Below the pieces are notes generated by a model. The model made no database searches, had not been told where the DNA came from, and saw only the letters and a program-made list of their open reading frames with translations. The position numbers and the translations under genes are program-made. A DNA stretch of 64,000 nucleotides, from NCBI RefSeq assembly GCF_002091755.1, contig NZ_BDAI01000009.1:62001-126000 (forward strand), written 5' to 3'. Source of the DNA: Pseudomonas nitroreducens NBRC 12694 (GTDB taxonomy: Bacteria; Pseudomonadota; Gammaproteobacteria; Pseudomonadales; Pseudomonadaceae). Numbering within the stretch: position 1 is the stretch's first letter; every line of letters starts with the position of its first letter. Below, in pieces: positions 1 through 6,845 of this stretch.

Positions 1-453
1 GGTCAGGCGACCGAGAGCCTCGGCCTGGGGCGGCTGCCGTTCACCTTCGCCGGGCTCGTGGTGGGCTCGGTATTCTATTCGCTGCCCTTCGTGGTGCAGC
101 CGTTGCAGAACGCTTTCGAGGCGATCGGCGACAAACCGCTGGAGGCCGCCGCCACACTGCGTGCGAGCCCCCTGGATACCTTCTTCTCGGTGGTCCTGCC
201 GCTGGCGCGGCCGGGCTTCATCACCGCCAGCATCCTCGGCTTCGCCCATACGGTGGGTGAGTTCGGCGTGGTGCTGATGATCGGCGGCAACATTCCGGGC
301 AAGACCCGTGTGGTGTCGGTACAGATATTCGATCACGTCGAGGCCATGGAGTACGCCCAGGCGCATTGGCTGGCCGGCGGCATGGTGATCTTCTCCTTCT
401 TCGTCCTGCTGGCGCTCTACGCGAGCCGCCGCGGCCGGTCGGCCTGGGCCTGA
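1..453 (+). CDS. modB: ModB, molybdate ABC transporter permease (3' part)
   Basis: The frame is open from the first base, so the gene starts upstream and 150 codons are seen. It is the inner-membrane permease of the molybdate importer. It shows hydrophobic membrane segments, the permease EAA-type loop (EAAATL...LPLARPG) that docks the ATPase, and the family phrase FAHTVGEFGVVLMIGGNIPG. Its stop lies 1 bp before modC, so the two are co-transcribed and probably translationally coupled. Imported molybdenum would feed the cofactor of NapA encoded further along. The assignment is firm; the N-terminus is simply outside the window. Confidence 0.93.
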   Translation, partial: GQATESLGLGRLPFTFAGLVVGSVFYSLPFVVQPLQNAFEAIGDKPLEAAATLRASPLDTFFSVVLPLARPGFITASILGFAHTVGEFGVVLMIGGNIPGKTRVVSVQIFDHVEAMEYAQAHWLAGGMVIFSFFVLLALYASRRGRSAWA

Positions 454-454
454 G

Positions 455-1564
455 GTGGGCATGCAGCAGGATATTCCCGTGCGCGCCATCGAAGCCCGCT
501 TCCAGATTGCCTATTCGGGCTTCAGCCTGGACGTCGACCTGCAATTGCCGGGCAAGGGCGTGACTGCACTGTTCGGCCATTCCGGCTCCGGCAAGACCAC
601 CTGCCTGCGCTGCGTGGCGGGTCTTGAACGCGCGCCGCTCGGCCGGCTGGTGGTGAATGGCGAGGTCTGGCAGGACAGCGAGACCGCTGTGTTCCTGCCG
701 CCGCACAAGCGAGCGCTGGGCTATGTATTCCAGGACGCCAACTTGTTCGAGCACCTGTCGGTGGAGCGCAACCTTACCTACGGCATGAAGCGCGTGCCGC
801 GCGACCAGCATCGCGTGGCGCTGAAACAGGCCACCGAGCTGCTGGGGATTGGCCATCTGCTGGAGCGCATGCCGGTGCATCTCTCCGGTGGCGAACGCCA
901 GCGCGTCGGCATCGCTCGCGCGCTGCTGACCAGCCCGCGTCTGCTGCTGATGGATGAGCCACTGGCGGCGCTGGACCTCAAGCGCAAGGCGGAAATCCTG
1001 CCGTACCTGGAACGCCTGCACGACGAACTGGATATCCCGATCCTCTACGTCAGCCACTCGCCGGACGAAGTGGCTCGGCTGGCCGATCACCTGGTGCTGC
1101 TGGACCAGGGGCGCTCCATCGCCAGCGGTCCGGTGGTGGAAACCCTGGCGCGCACCGACCTGCCTCTCTCTCACCTGGAAGACGCTGGCGTGGTAATCGA
1201 CGGCCAGGTGCTCGAGCACAACGCCGGCTACGGTCTGCTGACCCTGGCGCTACCGCACTGCGAGCAACGCATCCGCCTGGCCCACGCACCGATGGACAAG
1301 GGCCGGGCGCTGCGCATCAAGGTGCAGGCGCGGGATGTCAGCCTGAGCCTGGAGCCGGCGGCGCACAGCAGTATCCTCAACGTCTTGCCGGCGACGGTGG
1401 TCGAGATCGTGCCGACGGAGAACCCGGCGCACCTGCTGGTGAAACTCGACGTGGCCGGAACGCTTCTGCTTGCCCGCATCACGCGCTACTCCCACGACCA
1501 CCTCGGGTTGCAGACGGGGCAGGCGGTTTGGGCGCAGATCAAGTCGGTGGCGTTATTGGCCTGA
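455..1564 (+). CDS. modC: ModC, molybdate ABC transporter ATP-binding protein
   Basis: 369-residue ATPase of the molybdate importer, on the cytoplasmic face. The Walker A motif GHSGSGKTT is followed by a Q-loop region (GYVFQDANLF), the ABC signature HLSGGERQRVGIARAL, and Walker B LLLMDEPLAALD. The last third is a TOBE/mop-type domain that binds molybdate, and the length fits ModC rather than a generic 240-residue ABC protein. I chose the GTG at 455, one base after modB stop; an ATG two codons later is the alternative. It is the last gene of the mod operon here. Confidence 0.95.
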   Translation: MGMQQDIPVRAIEARFQIAYSGFSLDVDLQLPGKGVTALFGHSGSGKTTCLRCVAGLERAPLGRLVVNGEVWQDSETAVFLPPHKRALGYVFQDANLFEHLSVERNLTYGMKRVPRDQHRVALKQATELLGIGHLLERMPVHLSGGERQRVGIARALLTSPRLLLMDEPLAALDLKRKAEILPYLERLHDELDIPILYVSHSPDEVARLADHLVLLDQGRSIASGPVVETLARTDLPLSHLEDAGVVIDGQVLEHNAGYGLLTLALPHCEQRIRLAHAPMDKGRALRIKVQARDVSLSLEPAAHSSILNVLPATVVEIVPTENPAHLLVKLDVAGTLLLARITRYSHDHLGLQTGQAVWAQIKSVALLA

Positions 1565-1621
1565 TTGGCTCAGAAGCTCCCCTCGGGAGTACCTGTCTGC
1601 GAAAGTTCGTGCTTGGGATTT

Positions 1622-1643
1622 CCCTCTCCCTTCAGGGGAGGGC
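1622..1643. repeat. CCCTCTCCC-type hairpin in the modC/pcpS gap
   Basis: In the 143-bp gap between convergent modC and pcpS there is an imperfect hairpin, CCCTCTCCC-TTCA-GGGGAGGG. The same CCCTCTCCCTTCAGGGAGAGGG type recurs at 29793-29814 downstream of pyk, so it looks like a dispersed repeat used as a transcriptional end. It has no clear T-run, so terminator function is only suggested. Confidence 0.45.
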
Positions 1644-1707
1644 CAAGCCCGGGCCTATTTCATAGGGACAAGCGAGCCATGCCAGCGATCCTGCGCATGG
1701 CGCGCTC

Positions 1708-2457
1708 CTACAGGTTGGCGCCGTGCCGGACCGATTGGCTGCTGCCCTTGACCGAAGGAATCGCTACCAGGCTCAACAAACGGCCATCGAACAGGCTGAA
1801 CTGCCCATCGATCTCCTGGCCATGGTGCCACTCCTCGGACAGGTCGGTGAGCAAGCGTAGACGTGCGTGGCCACCGGCGGACCAGCTCAGCAGCTCGGCG
1901 TGCTCGAAGTAGAAACGCTTGCGCACCAGCGGGAAGAGCGCCTTGAACAGGCTCTCCTTGAGGGAAAAGGTGAGGGTGACCTGCAGTGCCGCCTGCTGCG
2001 GGTCGAGGCGCGCCAGTTCGTCGGGCGTCAGGATTTCCGCGGCCAGTCGCTCCGCTCGCGTGGTTTCCAGGCGGTTTTCCACGTCCAGTCCGAGCCCGCG
2101 CCAGTGGCTGTCACGGGCGACTATTGCCGCGGCCCAGCCGTCGCCATGGGTGATCGAGCCACAGAAGCCTGCCGGCCAGACCGGCGCTCGCTCTTCATCC
2201 GTACCGGGCACCCAGGCCGCGCTGCCTGCGGCCAGCAACGCTTCACGGGCGCAGATTCGCCCGGCCAGGTACTCGGCCTGACGCTTGGCAACGGAGCGCT
2301 GGATATTGGCCGGCGCCTCGACGCGGCTCAGCGCGAAGTCCCCGGCCTGCAGACGCTGACGGTCGAAACGGGTGCTGCGGATCTGGCAGCCGTCCAGAAG
2401 GGTGGGTAGCGGCCAGTCGGCGTCGAGTGGGGTGCAGAAGTCGGGAAGGGCGGTCAT
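1708..2457 (-). CDS. pcpS: 4'-phosphopantetheinyl transferase (PcpS/EntD-like)
   Basis: Transfers the phosphopantetheine arm of CoA to carrier proteins of fatty acid, siderophore or polyketide synthesis. The 249-residue protein has the Sfp/EntD-type signatures: SITHGDGWAAAIVA, then GLGLDVEN (metal-binding D and E), then FSLKESLFKAL with the conserved W/FxxKES motif. I start at ATG 2457 (MTALPDF); an upstream in-frame ATG at 2490 would add eleven residues without family support. It stands alone, convergent with modC. In P. aeruginosa the PcpS enzyme serves both primary and secondary metabolism and this gene occupies the same neighbourhood. Confidence 0.9.
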   Translation of the reverse strand: MTALPDFCTPLDADWPLPTLLDGCQIRSTRFDRQRLQAGDFALSRVEAPANIQRSVAKRQAEYLAGRICAREALLAAGSAAWVPGTDEERAPVWPAGFCGSITHGDGWAAAIVARDSHWRGLGLDVENRLETTRAERLAAEILTPDELARLDPQQAALQVTLTFSLKESLFKALFPLVRKRFYFEHAELLSWSAGGHARLRLLTDLSEEWHHGQEIDGQFSLFDGRLLSLVAIPSVKGSSQSVRHGANL

Positions 2458-2653
2458 GGGAACATTCTGCCGCGCCAGAACGTGGCCCACCAGTCACGCG
2501 GCACTTACATTCGTTTGCAAACCTTCACCAAAGGCGTACGGATTCATCCGACAAGCTTTGACACACTGCGCCCCGCGTTCCCAAGGGGACGCAGGTGAGG
2601 TTGTTGTTGGAGTGCCGCCACGGTGGGCTCCGACCTTTACACTTGATTGAGTG

Positions 2654-2681
2654 CGGGAGCCCGAATGGGCTCCCGTTTTTT
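2654..2681 (+). terminator. Rho-independent terminator, plus strand, with no obvious gene in front
   Basis: A perfect 9-bp stem CGGGAGCCC/GGGCTCCCG with a GAAT loop is followed by six T on the plus strand. Both flanking genes (pcpS and the dienelactone hydrolase) are on the minus strand, and on that strand the hairpin has no U-run behind it. The 200-bp gap 2458-2653 therefore may hold a short plus-strand RNA ending here. I see no convincing promoter and no recognisable RNA family. Confidence 0.7.
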
Positions 2682-2695
2682 ATTGCCCGGCGTTT

Positions 2696-3496
2696 TTACG
2701 CGCCCCCGGGCTTCACGTCGAAGATTTCCTTGAAGAAGGCCTGCAGGTCCGCCCAGGACTTCTGGTCGGCAGTCTTGTCGTAGCCCACGTCCAGGCCATG
2801 GCCCTTGTGCTTGTCGGCGTCCGGGCTGGTGAAGCTGTGCTTGGCGCCGGGCTGGACCACCAGCTTGTAGTCGGCCTTGGCGTTGTCCATCTCGGCCTTG
2901 AAGGCTGCGACGCTCTCGGCCGGCACCAGGGTGTCGGCGCCGCCATGTTCGACCAGGATCTTTGCCTTGATCGCCCCCGGTTGCGCCGGCGTCTGGGTCG
3001 CCAGCACGCCGTGGAAGCTGGCCACGCCGGCCAGCGGCAGGCCGGCGCGGGCCATGTCCAGCACCACCTTGCCACCGAAGCAGTAGCCGATCGCGGCGAT
3101 CTTGCTCGGGTCGGTCTGCGGCTGCTTCTTCAGCAGTTCCAGCCCGGCCTGGAAGCGTGCCTTGGCGGCCTCGGCATTCTTCAGCGCTTCGGCCATGAAG
3201 GCCTTGGCGTCGTTCGGGTGGTCGGTGTGCTTGCCGTTGCCGTACATATCGATGGCCAGTGCGCTGTAGCCCAGTGCGGCGAGATCGCGGGCGCGGCGCT
3301 TGGCGTAGTCGTTCAGTCCCCAGAACTCATGGACGACGATGACACCGGGGCGAATGCCTGATTTGGCGTCGTCATAGGCGAAGTAGCCGATCATCTTCGT
3401 GCCGTCAGTGGATTCGTAGGGAATTTCCTGGGTCTTGATCGCGGCGGAAGCGCTGGCCGCGAAGGCGAACAGCAGCAGGGCGGTGAGCAGGCGCAT
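2696..3496 (-). CDS. Dienelactone hydrolase family protein, exported
   Basis: 266-residue alpha/beta hydrolase. It begins with a classic signal peptide (MRLLTALLLFAFAASASA), so it is probably periplasmic, unlike cytoplasmic ClcD-type enzymes. The cysteine nucleophile lies in IAAIGYCFGGK, preceded by the VVHEFWGLND oxyanion region and followed by the acid (GGADTLVP) and histidine (GAKHSFTSP) of a Cys-Asp-His triad. I start at ATG 3496 because AGGAG precedes it and the signal peptide begins there; the open frame extends 52 codons further without support. The substrate is unknown; it is not in a chlorocatechol operon. Confidence 0.88.
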   Translation of the reverse strand: MRLLTALLLFAFAASASAAIKTQEIPYESTDGTKMIGYFAYDDAKSGIRPGVIVVHEFWGLNDYAKRRARDLAALGYSALAIDMYGNGKHTDHPNDAKAFMAEALKNAEAAKARFQAGLELLKKQPQTDPSKIAAIGYCFGGKVVLDMARAGLPLAGVASFHGVLATQTPAQPGAIKAKILVEHGGADTLVPAESVAAFKAEMDNAKADYKLVVQPGAKHSFTSPDADKHKGHGLDVGYDKTADQKSWADLQAFFKEIFDVKPGGA

Positions 3497-3678
3497 GGCG
3501 AGACTCCTGAGCGGGGAACATTGAAGATAGCCGCTGACGCGGAAAACGCCCGTGTATCGTACGCGCAGCCGCTCAAGGGCGCGGTTGCCGGCTGGACGAT
3601 AGACGCCCGGACCAGTGAAAAGTCCGGCAGCCTCGTCTACCCTTGCGCCCATGTCCTGACCCGCGAAGCGATAGGCCG

Positions 3679-4350
3679 ATGTTGGACCTGAGCACCTGGA
3701 ATCTGACCATTCCCCAACGCGGCCCGGCCGCGACCATTTCCACGGCGAAACTCGGCCGTGACTACGAGAGCCCGTATTTTCGCCGCAGCGCCGATGGCGT
3801 GGAGTTCTGGGTGCCGGTGAACGGCGCTCACACCAGCGGCAGCGAATATCCCCGCACCGAATTGCGCGAGACCAGGCCGGACGGCCGCCTGGTGACCTGG
3901 CGCTACCCGTTGGCGGAGAACCAGATGGTCGCCACCCTGCGCGTGGAGGCCGTGCCGTCCAGCCGGCGCATGGTGATCGGGCAGATCCACAGCAATGGCA
4001 GCGGCAGCGCCGAGGCCCTGCCGCTGGTCAAGCTGGTCTACCAGCAGCGCCTGGACAAGGCGCGGGTACAGGCGCTGGTTCGCGATAGGCCGGATGACAT
4101 GACCACGCGCACCTATACCGTCTATGACGGCATCCCCCTGGGCGATACCTTTACCTACCGGCTGGGCGTGTCCAGCAGCGGGGTGCTGAGCGTGCAGGTC
4201 CAGGATGGCCAGGTCAGTCAGCAACTGGATACGAAATGGGCCTATCAGGGCCTGTACTTCAAGGCAGGCCTCTACCTGCAGGACAATCGCGGGCCCGCCA
4301 GCGAGGGCGGGCGCGCTACCTTCACCGATCTGAGCATTCGACACCAATGA
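3679..4350 (+). CDS. PL7 family alginate lyase
   Basis: 223-residue beta-jelly-roll polysaccharide lyase that cuts alginate by beta-elimination. The three family-7 motifs are present in order: RTELRE, a Q-I-H motif (IGQIHSNGSG) and YFKAGLYLQ. There is no signal peptide: the chain starts directly with MLDLSTWNLTIP, so it may act in the cytoplasm or leave by lysis or non-classical export. It resembles the small signal-less PL7 lyase in the same place in P. aeruginosa. Its stop overlaps the start of the downstream lytic transglycosylase by four bases (ATGA), implying coupled translation. Confidence 0.9.
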   Translation: MLDLSTWNLTIPQRGPAATISTAKLGRDYESPYFRRSADGVEFWVPVNGAHTSGSEYPRTELRETRPDGRLVTWRYPLAENQMVATLRVEAVPSSRRMVIGQIHSNGSGSAEALPLVKLVYQQRLDKARVQALVRDRPDDMTTRTYTVYDGIPLGDTFTYRLGVSSSGVLSVQVQDGQVSQQLDTKWAYQGLYFKAGLYLQDNRGPASEGGRATFTDLSIRHQ

Positions 4351-5555
4351 AGACTTCCTCCATCGCGCGTCGCGCTTCCCTGGCCTTGTCCCTGCTGCTG
4401 CCGGCGGCACTGGCGCAGGCTGCGACGGGCGACGATTTCGGTTCCTGCCTGAACCGCCTGCAGGGCGCTGCCCAGGCCAAGGGCGTCAGCGCTGCCAGTT
4501 TTGCGCAGTTCACCCAGGGCTTGCAGCCGGACATGACCGTGCTGCCACTGCTCGATGCGCAACCGGAGTTCACCACGCCGATCTGGGACTACCTGGCCGG
4601 GCTGGTGGACGACCAGCGCGTCGCCGACGGCAAGGCGCGCATGGCCGAGCACGCCGACCTGCTGCGCAAGGTCGCCGCGCGCTATCAGGTCGACCCGGCG
4701 ACTGTGGTCGCGGTGTGGGGAGTGGAAAGCGATTACGGGCGCATCACCGGTAAGCGCCCGCTGCTGGTGTCGTTGTCCACGCTGTCCTGCTACGGGCGGC
4801 GACAGTCGTTCTTCCAGGGCGAGTTCATTGCCACTCTGAAGCTGCTGCAGCAGGGCGATATCCGTGACAGCGGCATCACTGGTTCCTGGGCTGGCGCCTT
4901 TGGCCAGACGCAGTTCATGCCGTCGACCTATGCGCGCATCGCCGAGGACTTCGACGGCGACGGCCACCGCGATCTGGTGGGCAGCACCGCCGACGCGCTG
5001 GCGTCCACTGCCAATTACCTGCGCAAGGCTGGCTGGCGCGAAGGACAGCCCTGGGGCTACGAGGTGAAACTGCCGGCGGGCTTCGATGCCTCGCTGGCCG
5101 GGCGCACCAAGCGCCGGGCGCTGTCCGACTGGACCAGCCGTGGCGTGAAGCGCATCGACGGCCAGCCGATTCCGAGCATCGACTCGAAGGCCGCCATCCT
5201 GCTGCCGGCCGGCGCCAACGGGCCGGCCTTCCTGGTCCTGCGCAACTACGACGCGATCTATTCCTACAACGCGGCGGAAAGCTATGCGCTGGCCATCGCC
5301 CTGCTGTCGGATCGCCTGCGCGGCGAGCCCGGTTTGCGCACCGCCTGGCCGACCGACGATCCGGGGCTGAGCCGGGCACAGCGCAAGGAGTTGCAGGAGT
5401 TGTTGATCCAGCGGGGTTACGACATCGGCCAGGCGGATGGAATGATCGGCGACCTGACGCGCAAGGCGATCCAGCAGGAGCAGAACAAGCTGGGCCTGAC
5501 GCCGGCAGATGGGCGTGCAGGGCAAAAGATTCTGAAGGCGCTGAAGGGCGGTTGA
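4347..5555 (+). CDS. Lytic murein transglycosylase (MltB/SltB family) with peptidoglycan-binding domain
   Basis: 402-residue enzyme that cleaves the glycan of peptidoglycan with 1,6-anhydro product formation. A signal peptide (MKTSSIARRASLALSLLL, ending near ALAQA) sends it to the periplasm. The SLT_2 domain contains the catalytic glutamate in VWGVESDYGR, plus GSWAGAFGQTQFMPSTY and a D-x-D-x-D metal-binding-like FDGDGHRD. The C-terminal 65 residues form a PG_binding_1 repeat (LLIQRGYDIGQADGMIGDLT). It lacks the lipobox of MltB proper, so it is a soluble SltB type. The start ATG overlaps the lyase stop. The wide neighbourhood matches P. aeruginosa SltB2/SltG, which I give as a likely orthologue only. 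Confidence 0.92.
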   Translation: MKTSSIARRASLALSLLLPAALAQAATGDDFGSCLNRLQGAAQAKGVSAASFAQFTQGLQPDMTVLPLLDAQPEFTTPIWDYLAGLVDDQRVADGKARMAEHADLLRKVAARYQVDPATVVAVWGVESDYGRITGKRPLLVSLSTLSCYGRRQSFFQGEFIATLKLLQQGDIRDSGITGSWAGAFGQTQFMPSTYARIAEDFDGDGHRDLVGSTADALASTANYLRKAGWREGQPWGYEVKLPAGFDASLAGRTKRRALSDWTSRGVKRIDGQPIPSIDSKAAILLPAGANGPAFLVLRNYDAIYSYNAAESYALAIALLSDRLRGEPGLRTAWPTDDPGLSRAQRKELQELLIQRGYDIGQADGMIGDLTRKAIQQEQNKLGLTPADGRAGQKILKALKGG

Positions 5556-5578
5556 TTGATCCCTTCTGACTCAAGTGA

Positions 5579-5608
5579 AGCCCCGGCACTGGCCGGGGCT
5601 TTTCGTTT
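5579..5608 (+). terminator. Rho-independent terminator after the transglycosylase
   Basis: A 9-bp stem AGCCCCGGC/GCCGGGGCT with loop ACTG is followed by TTTCGTTT on the plus strand. It lies 24 bp after the transglycosylase stop and between convergent genes. Confidence 0.85.
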
Positions 5609-5707
5609 GTGGCGGAGATGGGTTCGGTGTCGCCGGAGTCCGCTCCCCACGGGAGAGCAGGCCCAGGTGGGAGCGAGCGTTGTCCGTGATCGGGCGTCAG
5701 GCAAGGC

Positions 5708-6307
5708 TTAATCCCAGCCCTTCACCCCCGTCATGTCCGGCAGGTGGTGGGCGATGCCCTTGTGGCAATCGATGCACGTGGCCTCGCCCGAGGCCAGGGC
5801 GGTGGAGTGCATCTGCCGGGCGCGCTGGCTCTGGCGGGTGAAGTCCATGAACTGGAAGTTGTGGCAGTTGCGGCATTCCAGTGAGTCGTTGGCCTTCAGG
5901 CGTGCCCATTCGTGTTCGGCCAGTTCGCGGCGATGGTCGAGGAACTTCTCCCGCGTGTTGATGGTGCCGAAGATCTTGCCCCAGACCTCCTTGGACGCCT
6001 GCATCTTGCGGGCGATCTTGTCGGTCCACTTGTGCGGCACGTGGCAGTCCGGGCAGGTGGCGCGCACACCGGAACGGTTGGTGTAGTGGATGGTGTCCTT
6101 GAGTTCGGCAAAGACGTTGTCGCGCATCTCGTGGCATGAGGTGCAGAACTGCTCGGAGTTGGTGGCCTCCAGCGCGGTGTTGAAGCCGCCCCAGAAGATG
6201 ATCCCGGCGATGAACCCGGCCAGTGTCAGGAAGCCCAGGCTGTAATGCACGCTGGGCCGGCGCAGGACGACCCAGTAACCCTTGAGCCAGGCGAATAGTG
6301 CTTTCAT
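5708..6307 (-). CDS. napC: NapC, membrane tetraheme cytochrome c quinol dehydrogenase
   Basis: 199-residue NapC/NirT protein that takes electrons from the quinol pool in the inner membrane and passes them to NapB. One N-terminal membrane anchor (residues about 20-42) is followed by four heme-binding motifs: CTSCH, CPDCH, CRNCH and CIDCH. It is the last gene of napEFDABC and starts 9 bp after napB ends. Confidence 0.97.
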   Translation of the reverse strand: MKALFAWLKGYWVVLRRPSVHYSLGFLTLAGFIAGIIFWGGFNTALEATNSEQFCTSCHEMRDNVFAELKDTIHYTNRSGVRATCPDCHVPHKWTDKIARKMQASKEVWGKIFGTINTREKFLDHRRELAEHEWARLKANDSLECRNCHNFQFMDFTRQSQRARQMHSTALASGEATCIDCHKGIAHHLPDMTGVKGWD

Positions 6308-6316
6308 GGCGCCTCC

Positions 6317-6835
6317 TCAGGGGTTGCCGGTGGATGTGCCATCGTCGTTGCTGGCGGACTTCCCGGCGGCCGCGTCGCGCTGGAGGATCTTGTCGATATC
6401 CTCGAAGGTGTTGCCCACCAGCGGTTGCACGTCCTTCTGCGGCACGTGGCACTGCACGCAGAAGTATCTCCGGGGCGCCACGGCCGCCAGCGCCTGGCCG
6501 TCGCGATCCATGTAGTGGGTGATGCTGATCATCGGCGCCTGCACCCGCGCGCTGTTGGCGCGGCTGTGGCATGACAGGCATTTGTTGGAGTTGGTGTCGA
6601 TGCGGTAGCCGGCGATGGTATGGGGGATGGTCGGCGGCTGTTCCGGATAGGCGCGTTCGCGGCGGATGTCCTTGTTCTCATCGGCAGCGAGCGGTGGCGC
6701 CGGGCGGTCTTCGGCGATGGTGCCGCCGGGGCGGCGGCCATCCGGGGCCGGGGCGTCCAGCGGGTAGTTGACGTCGGCAGCCAGCGCCGGAAGGGCGAAG
6801 AGCAGCAGGAGCAGGACGGGCAGTATCGGTTTCAT
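6317..6835 (-). CDS. napB: NapB, diheme cytochrome c subunit of periplasmic nitrate reductase
   Basis: 172-residue electron-transfer subunit with a cleavable signal peptide (MKPILPVLLLLLFALPALA) and two heme motifs, CLSCH and CVQCH, spaced as in NapB. It docks on NapA in the periplasm and receives electrons from NapC. It lies 10 bp after napA within the operon. Confidence 0.97.
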   Translation of the reverse strand: MKPILPVLLLLLFALPALAADVNYPLDAPAPDGRRPGGTIAEDRPAPPLAADENKDIRRERAYPEQPPTIPHTIAGYRIDTNSNKCLSCHSRANSARVQAPMISITHYMDRDGQALAAVAPRRYFCVQCHVPQKDVQPLVGNTFEDIDKILQRDAAAGKSASNDDGTSTGNP

Positions 6836-6845
6836 CGCGCGTTCC

